DNA of 64,000 nt from Linanthus parryae (taxonomy: Eukaryota; Streptophyta; Magnoliopsida; Ericales; Polemoniaceae), in assembly GCA_023055425.1 (NCBI GenBank), contig JALGPY010000033.1, positions 2,288,908 to 2,352,907 of the forward strand. The letters are read 5' to 3'. Shown piece after piece: positions 9,559-21,755 of the stretch. The translations under genes and the position numbers were made by a program. The notes below the pieces were generated by a model. That model was not told where the DNA came from. It did no database searches and saw only the letters and a list, made by a program, of their open reading frames with translations. Position 1 is the first letter of the stretch. Every line of letters starts with the position of its first letter.

Positions 9559-11117
9559 TGACACGGATTACTAGCTCGTATTATGCAAGCGTACGGTCAA
9601 GTAGTAGAGTGTGAGTATTTTTGGTACTCGGGTTGTCGATCCCATGGAGACAAGCTTGCAACAAGTTTATAATAAACAATTTAATGTAGTTCACTAGGTA
9701 ACCGGAGTAAAAAGTGTATGTCTTGTGGTGTTGCTACCCCCAAACAAGTGGCTGTAGTAAAGACAGAGCAAAGGTAAACCGAAATTAAGAAGAGTTCTTA
9801 ATCAATAATTGAGAGAACTAGGAAATCTCATTGATCACCTAGGGTTGTAAACGATGTCCGGATTATCTGAGCAACACGTTAACTATATTCTAACTAAGCC
9901 GAGTAACAGCTCTGACTATCTCCTATCGGTCTCAAGTCATTCTAATTCACGGTAGACTACAATCTCCTATCGGTCTCTTGAGTCTACCGGTCCGTTCTAG
10001 TAGGTGAACGACATGTTGATCCACCGTTGCACAAAACACTCGAATCTCACCTACCGAATCTACCCACACTAGCCAATCCTAACACGTCTCTTCTCAGTCT
10101 CAGTGATACGGGATTGATGTTCAAGTCTCATCAAAGTGAGTTAGAATCACTGTCGTGCATTGGCTAACTAGACAGTGTTTCTGGTTAATTACTCAATTAA
10201 CATTGAGAATTAAGCACAGTACAAGAACAATTGAATTAAAATATTGCTAACTTTAAGCATGAATCGACCATTGAACAAAACCTAGTTCTTGAATCCTTGT
10301 TTATCTCCTAATCGTGTCTCTCCAGTAGGATTACTAGCATAAACAAGAAACTTGAATTGATTCAAAAGAAGAAATCAATAAATCATGAAACAAAGATCAA
10401 ATCCGAAAAATATTCATCGTTTACATGAACCCTAGGCTCTTAAATCTAAGATGTCTAGCAAAAGTTGCTTAGCTACTCATAACTAAATAAGCAATACTCA
10501 AGAGTTTCTCCATTAAAATTGACTAAGAAAGGTAGGAAGAAGAGAAATGAAACACTAGATCTTCAATGGTGAAGCTTTGTCTTCGTTGTCTCCTTGTTCT
10601 TCTCTTCTCACGTCCGTAGCATAGATGAATCAATCCAAAAACATGCCTCCCTCTTTTCCCCAGCTTCTAGGTCACTTAATATAATATTTTCCTCACTTCT
10701 TGCCCAAAAGTTCTTCAAAATTGCATTGAAACCCCAAAATTTTGTGTATTGGGCATCAGACGGACTGGTCTTAAGACTAGCGGCGGGTGATTTTCCAGCA
10801 GATTTCGCCTAGATTCTAAGACCATTTCACGCACCATTCTTGAGCCTTCAAACATTCCGAAGTTCATTCTACCTCCAATTCACATTTTGAGGCTCAGGTT
10901 CCTGAAACGCACCACACAAAACAAATATCGGAAGATCAAATGTGACAATAAAAGCTTGGATTTACACAAAAAATGTCTGGATTACACATTTATGCTCAAA
11001 CGCTCAAGCATGCTATATTTCTCCCAATTCATAGCATGAAACTAAGATTATCAACTCGTAATGCACGGAAAATAATATAAAATGTGCAAGAAATATAACT
11101 CTAATAGAGAGTTATCA
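9559..11117 (-). repeat. 3' LTR of a minus-strand gypsy-like element (about 1559 bp)
   Basis: Read on the minus strand it begins TGATAACTCTCTATTAGAG, directly after a purine tract, and ends CCGTGTCA at 9559. The block with GATCCCATGGAGAC near 9640 and the CTCCTATCGGTCTC repeats (about 9921 and 9963) are of a kind often seen in large non-coding plant LTR elements (LARDs). The boundaries rest on TG/CA termini and the adjacent purine tract; the partner LTR is not in view. Confidence 0.55.
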
Positions 11118-11133
11118 AATCCCCCACACTACC
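11118..11133 (-). other. Polypurine tract of the 9559-11117 element
   Basis: The plus strand reads AATCCCCCACACTACC, so the minus strand is GGTAGTGTGGGGGATT, directly before the LTR start TGATAACTC. Upstream on the minus strand is GCTCGGGACGCGC. This GTGTGGGGGA arrangement is typical of gypsy elements of the Athila/Tat group. Confidence 0.6.
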
Positions 11134-13250
11134 TTTTTGCGCGTCCCGAGCAAAAACAAATCTCACACTACGTTTTAATCCACTGAATTCCATACAATCT
11201 CCACTAGCCATGACACAAACAACACACACTCCCAATGCAAACTACATGAATATACAATTGAACTCAATTATAGAACAATGCAAGAATTAAACAACGCATT
11301 TTTTTTTCTTTTTAGTAAGAGATTGGGTAATCTTGAAAAGTAAATCGGCAAGTCATAAGGCTCTCATATTCCCTCGGAAATTCTATAACTTTGGTGATCG
11401 GTAGAACTTGCGGCCAGTTTCGTTAGACAGAAAGGGCACGAACACTTAAGATATCGCTTCCGCACACTCATCAAACATATCCCTGACACTTACATTCCGA
11501 GCTATTTATCCATGGGTTCACACTGCCGATGACTTGGGACTGGTAGGATAGGATATTTAGAAGCGTAATCCTAGACGTCATGATATACCTCAAACAAAAC
11601 CCGAGTCTCACACTCCCTCACCAAAATCCAAGGAATCCCACCGAATCTCACTACTTCGGCCCTCATTCCCTCAATCTTGGTGCAACGCCGTTCTCGCGGC
11701 CACGAATGTTAAAGAGTGATCAAGATCCATAGATAATCTCCTCGGTTATTTATGAAGTTTAATTTCCGGCTCCTTATTCCATTTCACTTTCAACTTTCCT
11801 TCTTTTTTCAGCATATATAAGCACATGGAGCCACCAATGATGATAACAATATCCAAGGAGATCAAATATTAAGATAGATAACGTGGGGGTGGATTGTGTC
11901 AAATCAATGATGTAATCAAATCTGTTTCGACACCCCCACACTAAATGTAAAGCAAATCACGAACCCAGTAGTCAATATAACACGTGCTAATTCCAACAAA
12001 TCCTACCCATCAACTAAGATATAGAGAATGTAAATGAAGCACAATCACGTCCTCCTATAAGATCAACCAACCCCAACCCATAACGTGAGGAAAGAATGTC
12101 ACGCACTACGGCACTCCACCTGTGATCGTGGTGTATGGACACTACTCACCACCACACCAAAGTGTGCTACCGTCTCTAACTCAACCTCGCATCCCCTCAA
12201 AAGATGACATGTAAGAGAATCCACGTAATATGTATAATATCCGCTCACCCTGAACGAACCTCCCTAACTCAACTCCCTCTATCATGATGCATAGGAAAGG
12301 ACCATTCTAACTAGTGATGAAAGTCACAAGGAATGGCTTCCTAGGCTAGAGGTTGTGAATAAAAGGGGTAGATGGATCAAAATGGGATAACTAGTGGAAC
12401 TAGGCGATGGAGATGGGACGTGAGGTCCCCAAAAATCACTCGCACAGCTGTTCCGTTGCCACTACGAGGAGGGTTGACGACTACCTAAGTGACCACGGTG
12501 GAGCGCTAGTTGGATAAGCAGTCTGAGAGGCAGCTACTCGCATTTCTAATGTGCGTTAGCCCTATAAGTCTTCCTACTTCAGATTCTCGCGTCTACCTCA
12601 CCTCAGATTTTCATACTCCTAAGGAATTCTAACATTAAGCCCTCTCCACATTCACTCTCTTCGATTTCTCTTTCTCAAAAGTTTTCAATTTTTTATAATT
12701 TTTGAATTTTTGATTTTTTTTTCTTTAGATTTCATTTTCCTAACTCTATATGCTTGGTCCAACTTGACTAAACACAAGTTTCGGGTAGGGGACTCAATAA
12801 AGTAAAAGTGCACAACAATGCAGAAAATAACCTCACATATCAAAAAACTCAACACTAACCACAAATACGACACTATGACATAATACTACATGTAACAAGG
12901 CTATGCATACGAAACATGGCTAGTGAAATTATACACATACTCCCCCACACTTAAGCGTTTAGTTGTCCTCGACGAATTTTTAGATCAAACAGGAGGTTTC
13001 CTCACTTAAATGTGTAGGCGGTGGATTTCAACAATTAGCGCTCAAAACGTAGAAACAAGAGAGATAGTTAGAGGTACCTAGGTCCCCTAACCTACATGGG
13101 CACCGTTGCCGTTGCAACAGGAAGGGGTCTTGTGGACCGTTGACAATTTCCGGAGAAGTCTTTACGCGCCCGAATTTCGATGTGCGTCTAGGACATGAAC
13201 TGTAGCCCTCTCATGCGTGTTGCACTCAACATATTGGAATTGCTCATCGA
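11134..13250 (-). other. Gene-free internal region of the minus-strand LARD-like element
   Basis: No frame resembling gag, protease, reverse transcriptase or integrase is visible in either direction. A second purine tract (TTAAGTGTGGGGGAG on the minus strand) lies near 12941-12955, preceded by CGAGGACAACTAAACGC. A T-rich run covers about 12668-12740. The region stops abruptly against the truncated Copia-3 LTR at 13251, so its 5' part is missing or displaced. Confidence 0.45.
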
Positions 13251-13935
13251 CCTTTGACCCAATATCCGGATTGGACACGAGACATACAAGTCACATTCGT
13301 ATATCCACTCCATAATTTCTCGATCCTGGGAATAGTCTTATTCGTCCAAATAACATCAATATCCCATATTGATTTATTTGAGTCTGGCCAGACATTTTAT
13401 AAGCACTATCCCTCGAGTGGCCTAGGATATTTTCTCACGTTATGTGGGAGGGACAAATTCTATCTACGTCCACTACGATCTCTAAGCTTGCTTCTAATTG
13501 TATCCAGTACACGCCTTTATAGCTACCCAGTTGTTGTGTAGCGTTTGACGCTACCAAAATCACAATAATCCACAACTAGACAATCTAGCGACACCAAGTC
13601 TAAGGATGACAATACAATTGCACCACGATAAGCGCTTGTGACTTTACATAACATTTATGTAGCCTTCTCGGAGATGAGTCAATCCAGTATGCCATTACCC
13701 CAAATGCATACCCATGTGTTGGATCATGATATCTCCACATCAATCCAACCCCATACTAGTCTATAGATGATTGTCCTATTAATCATTATAATCGACTAGG
13801 GATATTTAGGAATATAACATTTATATTCTTAGGACTTCATTCATGTTATCATATCTCCATATCGATAACATAATGAATCGTAAATCCATATATTTGTCAC
13901 AATAAATTGATTGCCTCTAGGGCACAATTCCAACA
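13251..13935 (-). repeat. Copia-3 3' LTR, 3' half missing
   Basis: On the minus strand it starts TGTTGGAATTGTGCCC at 13935 and follows the Copia-1 LTR through the GTAGCGTCAAACGCTAC palindrome region and the CCGGATTGGACACGAG block, ending near 13251. The TATA and R/U5 parts are absent. Adjacent sequence belongs to the LARD-like element. Confidence 0.88.
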
Positions 13936-13950
13936 GTATCCCACTTGCAC
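13936..13950 (-). other. Polypurine tract of Copia-3
   Basis: The minus strand reads GTGCAAGTGGGATAC immediately before TGTTGG, one base different from the tracts of Copia-1 and Copia-2. Confidence 0.8.
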
Positions 13951-16900
13951 TAGAGTCGATCTCCTGCATCATATTCCTATTGATCTAGTGCAGCCCTCCA
14001 CGCTTACACTACATAGGGGCGTGGTGGTGAGACATGCGCTGGTACTTTGCAAATATTCATATCTCCTCTATCCACAATTTGATTGAGATTGAATATTCTG
14101 AGTAAGTGCATCTCATGCAGTAATTTACTAAGACCTTTATGTTTAGAATCAGTGGCTGAATCTTGCCTGGAACCTTTCCAGCTCACAGTCGCTCTCACTA
14201 GGGCAAAACTTAAAACTTGACTTATAATCTGAAATATTCTTTGTCAGATTTGAAGTTCGCATCACTGTAACTCCTTACAGCAAACTCTTCATATTCTCCA
14301 TTTATAAAGAATTCATACTTTAGTTCTTCTCTAGTACTAAAGGATAATCTGGTAATTTATCCAGTGACTCTCATCCGGATTTGACTGGTATCTTTGTGTC
14401 ATGCCATATGACACAACTGGCCTAGTACATAACATGGCGTATCTCATGAATCTTATTCATACGGTCCCTTTCCAATCTAATTGGAAAGACAACTAGTCTT
14501 CAAAAGACCAATTCCATGTGACATAGTTAGAATCCATATTCTATACATGTTGAACCATTTCAACACCTTTGCCAATTTATGTACTATGACTTAAGCCGCA
14601 CAACCATCTTGATCTATCTCCATAGATCTTTATAGGTTGTTTTTGCCTAAGTCTATCATTTGAAAATCAATTCCCTAGTCAATCTACGTAAAATTGCCAA
14701 GTAGGGACATCATTCCCAATGATTAGTATGTCTCCACATACAAGAACAGAAACATAATTATGCTCCCACTAACCTTCTTGTAAACACAAGTCTCATCTTC
14801 AATTTTTATGGAACCAAACTCCTTTGATTGCTTCATCAATTTGAAGAATCCAACTCCAAGAAGCTTGACTCAATCTATAGATAGATTGCTACGAGCAAGA
14901 TGCGAATGGATTTAAGCATCACAACTGGGAAAGATTTCGTCATTGTCTGTACTATGAACTCACAAGAAATCCTTACCCAACCAATTTTACCTTAAAGGTA
15001 ATCATATTACCATCCATGTTGGTTTCCTCATAACCCACTTGCACCTTTTAGGTGGTTCGAGCAAAGTCCATACTTTGTTTGTATACATGAATTCCATTTT
15101 GTATCCCACGGCTCCTAGCCATTTCTGAGAGTATGGCCCATACGTGACCATCTCATAGGTTGTAGGCCCATCTCGATGAGCAAAATATTACGGGTTATGA
15201 GAAATCATTATTTCTCTAGTCCCTCAATATATCCTACCTGACCTACGAGGTTCTTGTGTTTTCTGAGTAGGTTGCTCCACAACACCTTGTGATCCTGCTC
15301 ATGCTCCATCAAAAGGATCAATGTTCTGTTGTGGTTCTTGAACCTTTTCAAGTTCTACTGTCCTCCCACTGTTTCTTTTAGAGACAATCTCTACCTAGAA
15401 ACAATGTGGTTCGAGAAACAAACAGTTTTTTTCTCGATTAGGTTGTAGAAATAGTATCCTTTTCAGGATATCCCATAAAACATTTATCCGACTTGGGTCC
15501 AAGTTTATTTGTAAACTCTTTTACATAAACTTCATAACCTCAAATCTTTATGAATGACATACTAGGACACTTCCTAGTCCATATCTCATATGGTGTTTTT
15601 CATAATCTATTTTGATGGAACAAGGTTAATGGCGAAATTTTCTGTAATTAGAACATAGCCCCCAAAAGTAAACTGGAAGTTCTGTTTGACTTATCATGGA
15701 CCGAACCGTGTCCTACAAGGTTCGAACTCTCCTTTTAGACATGCCAAACCCATGTGGCGTGCTAGGTGGAGTGAGTTTTGGATCATATCCAACACTCCCA
15801 TAGATTCTTGTCAAACTCTTGGCTCAAGTATTTTTTTCTTCTACGATCCAATTGTAGAGCCATAATACTTTTGTCAAGCTGGTTCTCTACTTCATTCCTG
15901 AATTCTTTGAAAAATTCAAAGGATTCTAATTTGTTTCTTCATAAGATACACAAATCCATATTTCTCTGATCCCATCAGTAAACATGATGAAGTACTGAAA
16001 ATCATCTTTAGCATTTGTGCTTGACGGCCTTCATACATCAATATGTATGATTCCCAAAAGATCATATCTTTGCCTAATAAGTCTTACATGTCTCATATGA
16101 TTCGATAATCAAATGAGTTCCTGAAATCCATCCACATGGAGGTCAAGATATGTATCTCTTATTTATGAGGCCTAAACGATAACACTAAAGATAAGTGAAG
16201 TTCATATCATTATATGCAAACTCCTTGGTATTAATGTTATAGATGAAATTATCATGATCAAGGATATACAATCCACTTACACAAAATTGCATGCATATCA
16301 GAACAACATTTGTCCTTTATTATGATAAGGAGCTTTCTTGTCCAAACAAGAAACTATGATAATGTTCCTACTCATAGCATGGACATAATCACCTTTTTTG
16401 TCTAATTCATGAAAAATTTCATAAAGGTAGAAATAATTCCCTACGGCTAATTCAGCAACTCCTTGCTTCATTGCCCCACGTGTAGGATTATTTCTTCCTT
16501 ATCCAATTGTTTTCATCTCTTGAGATCCTCCACATTTCTATAAATGTGAGATCCTCATCTTAGTATCATATACTCATGATGATGAGATAGACACATTGAT
16601 TTCTATAACAAAAAATACCCAAATCGGAATTCATAATTCCATTAATACTTACTTCCAGGTACTTGGGTAGTCTCTCTTCCTTTACACTACCTATGGGACT
16701 TTAAGGCAACTTGGTTTCTAGCAACAAGCTTGCTTTATACCCATAGGGTCGGTGAAAAACTTTTTCCCTTACCCATGCTGTTATCCATTAACAGCTTTGC
16801 CCATACCCATTATTAGTGTTTTGTTTAGTGATTTTCAATCATATTGAGTAAATCAACTTTAAAACAAAACTATAATTGCATGCAATGCAAATCTTGGTCC

Positions 16901-17345
16901 AATTGGGTGAATAACCGTTTATTCTTTATCTATCTCATAGATAATGCCTATTCACTAATTTTCAATCATATTGAATTAGTTTATTTGCATAACACAAAGT
17001 GGAGCAACACTTCAAACCTTTCATGTCTAGCTCGCTCTTTTGAAAGAGCTTCTTTCAATGTATGATCACATCATACGCCTCCATGTTCTTATCTTGCTTC
17101 CAAAGCTCAGAGTTCATGGCAGCTAACATGAGGCAAGTCACATCCAAAGAACCATTCTTTGATGCTCCTTTCCATTAGGCTTTAGTGTGTTTTGGTAGTT
17201 GGTAGGAAGAGAACTTTATGTTCTACGATGTACAACAATTTCTCTTTCATTTGAGAACAATTCCCAATTTTATACCAGTCTAAAAAAAAGATAAAGTCGC
17301 GTTTTTGTTTGTTTAATGCCATGGGCATTCAACATAAAAGGATTA
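13951..17345 (-). pseudogene. Copia-3 gag-pol remains
   Basis: Fragments in all three minus frames match the family in the expected order. Gag residues resembling LMLAAMNSELWKQ lie near 17080-17150, the lysine-rich gag tail near 16720-16800, and the protease active site region near 16500-16575. The integrase LTPPGTPQWNG region is near 15700-15785, the reverse transcriptase active site near 14724-14740, and RNase H near 14000-14290. At the active site YV is followed by a frameshift that removes the two aspartates. Stops and indels are frequent, and the longest clear piece (14004-14198) has only 64 codons. No product is possible. Confidence 0.85.
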
Positions 17346-18623
17346 TGCAAAGTTCGTGACTTTTAACTATATTTAACAAGGATTTAAATTGTTAAACATA
17401 GCTCCCACTATTTTACTATGGATTTATAACCCTCAAGATATTAATGCGAAAAATATTCTTATATTTTCTAGTGGGCCAAGATCCATGTTTCATCTCCTTA
17501 TGAGCTTGCTTTGGCAAGTCACCCATAATTTGACTACTTTAGGTAGGAACAATTCCAATTGAATATCTATGCAACTCTTGGTTCAATTGGACAAATAACT
17601 CCTTATTTATCCATCTTTATTGATAATCCCAATTGATTGCCTTTAGGTTTTAATCATATTAATAGCCTAGTTGTGTTCAAACTCTTATTTAAACAATTGG
17701 ACATTACTTGTTTGTGCCATCGCATTCCATCATTATGAACCAAGTAATCTTGATTTGGCATGCACGAACTTGATAAATTTTGATGATAACGAGTGTTTAA
17801 ATAACGAGAAGGCAAGAACACAATATTTGAATTTTGAGGGATTTTTCAATTCAATTTTAATTGTTTTTGTTGATCCATATCAACTAATCTATCTATTTGA
17901 GTTTGGGCACAACTCCAAATAATAGATCCGGGTTGTCTAATTATCTTATTATCCTAATTGCATGCATCATCCATACACCAACCACAAAATAATAAGATTA
18001 TAAAATAAACAACCACAAAACAAAATAGTACGTAATGTGGATATGGCCTTTTCTAGACTAAGATAATTCCAAGCCAATGGAATTATCTTTGAACCCTAAA
18101 AGAAAACACATCTCCATGCGTCTTCATCTTTTGATCCATCCTTCATAGTCGTGTGGAATGCTCCATCTTTTGTTTCTCCCTTTGGCTTTGGGCTTCTTTT
18201 CTTCAATCATGGCTAAAAATCTAGTCTATCTAGTACTAGCTAACAACTATACTAAATAAAATAAATCTCACGAGTTGAGAAAAAAAATGGCTCGCAGGCC
18301 ATAAAACCCTAATTAATTATTACAATTAATTGATCAGCTCGCAAGCCGTAAACCAAACCACACAAATAAAACATCACACAAAACCACATCCTAAGGCGAT
18401 ATCCAATCACTATGCAATTTGCACATAAACAGTTAAAATCCAATTTTAACGCGCTTCGTCAATTTTAATTGATTTTAGGATTTTCTAGGTTTAAAATGGT
18501 CAATTGGGCCCAACAATTGCAATATATGCTTGATTTTTCTCGTTTTACGCGATAAACAATAAATTTAAAGTGTAAAACTATTAAAACGTAACACATAAAC
18601 CACATTTATGCTCTACGACCTGT
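17346..18623 (-). other. Copia-3 untranslated leader
   Basis: Minus-strand sequence matches the Copia-2 leader (49786-51454), including the blocks CCACTAGAAAATATAAGAAT, CATGGATCTTGGCC and AATTGGATTTTAACTGT. It lacks the roughly 340-base GC-rich stretch that Copia-2 has at about 49898-50238. Confidence 0.8.
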
Positions 18624-18636
18624 GGCTCTGATACCA
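18624..18636 (-). promoter_or_regulatory. Primer binding site of Copia-3
   Basis: The minus strand reads TGGTATCAGAGCC, the complement of the 3' end of initiator methionine tRNA, one base inside the LTR end. It is identical to the Copia-2 site. Confidence 0.88.
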
Positions 18637-18637
18637 C

Positions 18638-19823
18638 TGTAGGGTTTTGATCATGGATACGCAGCGGAAAAATATAATTTATCCATTCGATACCCTCCAA
18701 GGATCACAGGACAAGAGACATAACGACGGTAAGGGAAGAAATCAAGCTACACACCTTAGGGTTTCTCCTGTGATAACTTGTCATGTGAAGTGTGTCACGT
18801 CTCTACGACTGATCCACGCCTAGAGGTGATATCTAGATCCTCCAACTCCTTGTGCTAGCTAGGAAGAATGGAAGAGGAGGAAGGAATCGCGCAACGATGG
18901 AGAACCAAGGTGGCGGCTCCCTTTCATGGCCAATGGGTAGGGGGGCGGTCCCAAGGGGGGTTCGGCCCTAGCTTGGGACTTGCTCTCTCTCCTTTATTTA
19001 TTCTCTCATACTCTATCATATAGATGTGTGTATGTGTAGAGAGAAAAATAAGCTAGGAGTGTTCTTTATATAGTCCAACAACTCCTTGCCCTACTACATA
19101 AAGAACCCCTGTTCTAATCCTACTCAAATAAGGATTAGTCCCTTTTGCAAACTAGTCCTAATCATGTCCATAAATGGATTAGATATATTTTCAAATTAAT
19201 CCTAATCATGTCTCTACATGAATTATGCCACCTTGGAAAATCCTAATCATGTCTATACATGTATTAGTCCAACTTGCATACTAGTTTACTAAGTTAGCAA
19301 GTTGTTGCGATTTCATCCTTCTAACTAATTAATCATATCAATTAATTAATTCCCAAGTCTAGTTCAACCCTATATGGCGTTTGACCCCATAGGTTTTATT
19401 TAGTTGGTAGTAACCACTTACTGATATGGAGCGGCCTCTAGCAAGACATCCATTCCAGCCAACAAATAGAATAGTCATCATGACAAACCTTGTGCATGTA
19501 ATTGTCTCATCCCTTTGTCCCAATATCCGGATTGGACACGAGTCATACAAGTCACACTCGTATATATCCATTCCATAGTTTCTCGATCCTGAGAATAGCC
19601 TTATTCGTGCAAATAACATCAATATCCCATATTGATTTATTTGAGTATTGCCAGACATTTTATAAGCACTATCCCTCGAGTGGCCTAGGATATTTGCTCC
19701 CGTTATGTGGGAGGGACGAATTCTATCTACGTCCACTACGATCTCTAAGCTTGCTTCTTATTGTATCCAGTACACGGCTTTATAGCTACCCAGTTACGGT
19801 GTAGCGTTTGACGTAGCCAAAAA
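18638..19823 (-). repeat. Copia-3 5' LTR, 5' part missing
   Basis: On the minus strand it ends CCCTACA at 18638, with the TATA box at 19064-19072 and the usual GA-rich segment. Homology to the other LTRs stops near 19823, within the palindrome region (GTAGCGTTTGACGTAGCC on the plus strand, ending near 19818). The first ~390 LTR bases are lost, and Athila-A LTR sequence follows. Confidence 0.87.
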
Positions 19824-20635
19824 GCTTTGAGCATCACACGGGAGCAGGGACATAATTCTTTTGATTTTTCTACTCTCGTTATCTCTCTATTTTGTATGAA
19901 CTCACAGAACATCGTTTTTTTGAACCATGTAACGAATAGCTAAAATTCTATCTACTAGGATCTAATTTGGGATCAAGGGCGTTTTCTGGAATTTTCAATT
20001 AGACTTTCACTCACATTTCTGTAACTTAATTTATGCAAGTTGCTTGTTATGTTTGTTTAATGATCCTATCTCTATCTAGTGGATGAATGAAATTCGTTTA
20101 CTATAGATTATTTAGATTATTTAGTAACTCGAAGTTTTTTGTCAGTAAAGTTAAAACAATAACCTGTATCAATCACTCGATAATTAACGTTGTTGGCTAG
20201 GAACTTTGAATAGAGAATAAAATGCAATGCTTTGATAGGGATAGACAACTAATTTTTAACTTGGGGTTTACTAATTTCACATAAAGACATGATTACATGA
20301 AACATCGGAATTACAAATTTTCTCGTTTTGCCAGTCACTTACATTATGTTTCAAATATCATACTGAATTTCCATAAATTTCTCTTGTACACCAACGAGGA
20401 GTCCTAATGCTTCCTTATTATAAAAACATACTCCAATAATTATATTATTTCGGTATTTAAATTATTACTTTAAGATTAATTCTTTTACATTAGTCGCTAC
20501 AAACAAACAACCGATTTTTTGACTTTTGGCTATTTATGTTTACTAGTTGAAACTGAGTCTTGTGGGTTCAACAAATCCAGAGTTACTAAATTATTACTTA
20601 AAATGACAGTCGTACACTTGCTATTTGAGTACGTT
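19824..20635 (+). repeat. Athila-A 5' LTR, probably left-truncated
   Basis: It is called from the primer site that follows and from similarity of its last ~35 bases (GACAGTCGTACACTTGC...) to the end of the LTR at 62458-63200 (GACAATTGCGCGCTTGC...). Its left end abuts the broken Copia-3 LTR, so the true start is not defined. No coding content is seen. Confidence 0.5.
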
Positions 20636-20637
20636 AA

Positions 20638-20663
20638 GTTTTTGGCATATTTCCTGGGTACTG
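20638..20663 (+). promoter_or_regulatory. Degenerate primer binding site of Athila-A
   Basis: GTTTTTGGCATATTTCCTGG resembles the aspartate-tRNA primer site of Athila/Tat elements (TTTTGGCGCCGTTGCCGGGG) with several changes. The same position in Athila-B (63202-63224) is a differently decayed version. Confidence 0.55.
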
Positions 20664-20749
20664 GAAAAGTTTTAATTGGTTAACATATATATAGCCTCGT
20701 GGAATTTACTTTATGTGTTTATCATCCTTACTCAACAATTTCTTCGTGA

Positions 20750-21755
20750 TCGTTGTGTTTTCAAGGTACTCCATTGTTGCATGACCCGCTTACTAAAACA
20801 GCCATTATACGACCACAACGGAATCCAGAAGCATTTTTGCACGCAGAGTGTAAAGAATAGAGGAAATCTTCTCAGCTGGATGAAAACTAAAGAGCTAAAA
20901 GGGAGAGGATCCATGATGCAGTGGTGGATGAGGTTGCTTCTAAAGAGTTGGCTGCTATAGCCGCCCAACAAGTGCTACCACCAATGCCACTACCAGCTAC
21001 ACCTTACGCAACACATGCACATGGTCAGAATGAAAGACCGATGGGCCGCCCATGGTCAACGTGTAAAGGCCGACTAAGACGAGTTTCCAACCTGTAACTT
21101 GGCTTCCTCCCCTCAATGATGGCCACTTGGAGCTTAATATTTACCTAGTTCAGACTGTGCAGCATTACTACAGAATTAATGGATCAACATTACAAGACCG
21201 AATCCCCACATGGAAAAAATCACCCAATTGGGTACAAAAATCTAGGATAGAAGGGTCCGTGTGGATACTATTGAAATGATTCCGCTTCTTATCTCATTGA
21301 TGGATGATGTCAGAAAATGGCTAAATTAATTACCTGCGCATTCCATCACAAATTTGAGGGAGCTCACGACATAATTTTGAGTAGGTTTTACTCAACATCC
21401 AAAGCAGTTGAATTGATGGAAATAACGAGATTAACTCAGCTCGATGGAAACTTCCATAGGGACACTTGTAGAAAATTCAATCAAATTCTGCACAATTGCC
21501 CAAATCAAGGAGAAGCCTGCTAAAAACAGTTCCATGTACCGCATTAGAGAAGGAATATGCGAGGGAATTTGATGTACTTGGTGGTGGGAATTTTTTAGGT
21601 CTTGATGAATGCACTGTAGAGCAATTGTTGAACAATGTGCCTAAAAGAGATACTAAAAGATCTTATATTTGTAGGACTTAAAGACCTACTGCTGACGTAG
21701 CCATGTTTAATCAAATGGATTCTTTGAATCACCAAATGGCCATGTTGAACACAAT
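20750..21755 (+). pseudogene. Athila-A gag, first part (interrupted)
   Basis: Decayed Ty3/gypsy gag. Recognisable parts are a proline-rich stretch (LPPMPLPATPYATHAHGQ, about 20970-21025), a Retrotrans_gag segment (LTQLDGNFHRDTCRKFNQIL, about 21434-21493) followed by HNCPNQG, and GGGNFLGLDECTVEQLLNN (about 21570-21640) in another frame. QMDSLNHQMAMLN follows just before the Sirevirus insertion. Several stops and frame changes rule out a product. The gene continues at 31812 after a 10-kb insertion, then at 61249 after a 29-kb one. Confidence 0.75.

Larger units (their letters stand above)
13251..19823 (-). mobile_element. Copia-3: decayed minus-strand copia element, truncated at both ends
   Basis: Read on the minus strand it runs 5' LTR remnant (19823-18638), primer site, leader, gag/pol remnants, purine tract and 3' LTR remnant (13935-13251). 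LTR, leader and coding remains all match Copia-2 with heavy divergence; the LTR start reads TGTTGGAATTGTGCCC, a distinct subfamily. The left LTR keeps roughly its first 680 bases and the right LTR keeps all but roughly its first 390, so no duplicated target site can be read. Confidence 0.9.

Noticed and set aside
19359..19804. 100-125-codon frames shared near 13254, 19359, 48739 and 55808 as a conserved gene family
   Set aside because: They are the same U3 segment of the copia LTRs read through by chance, with no coding constraint.
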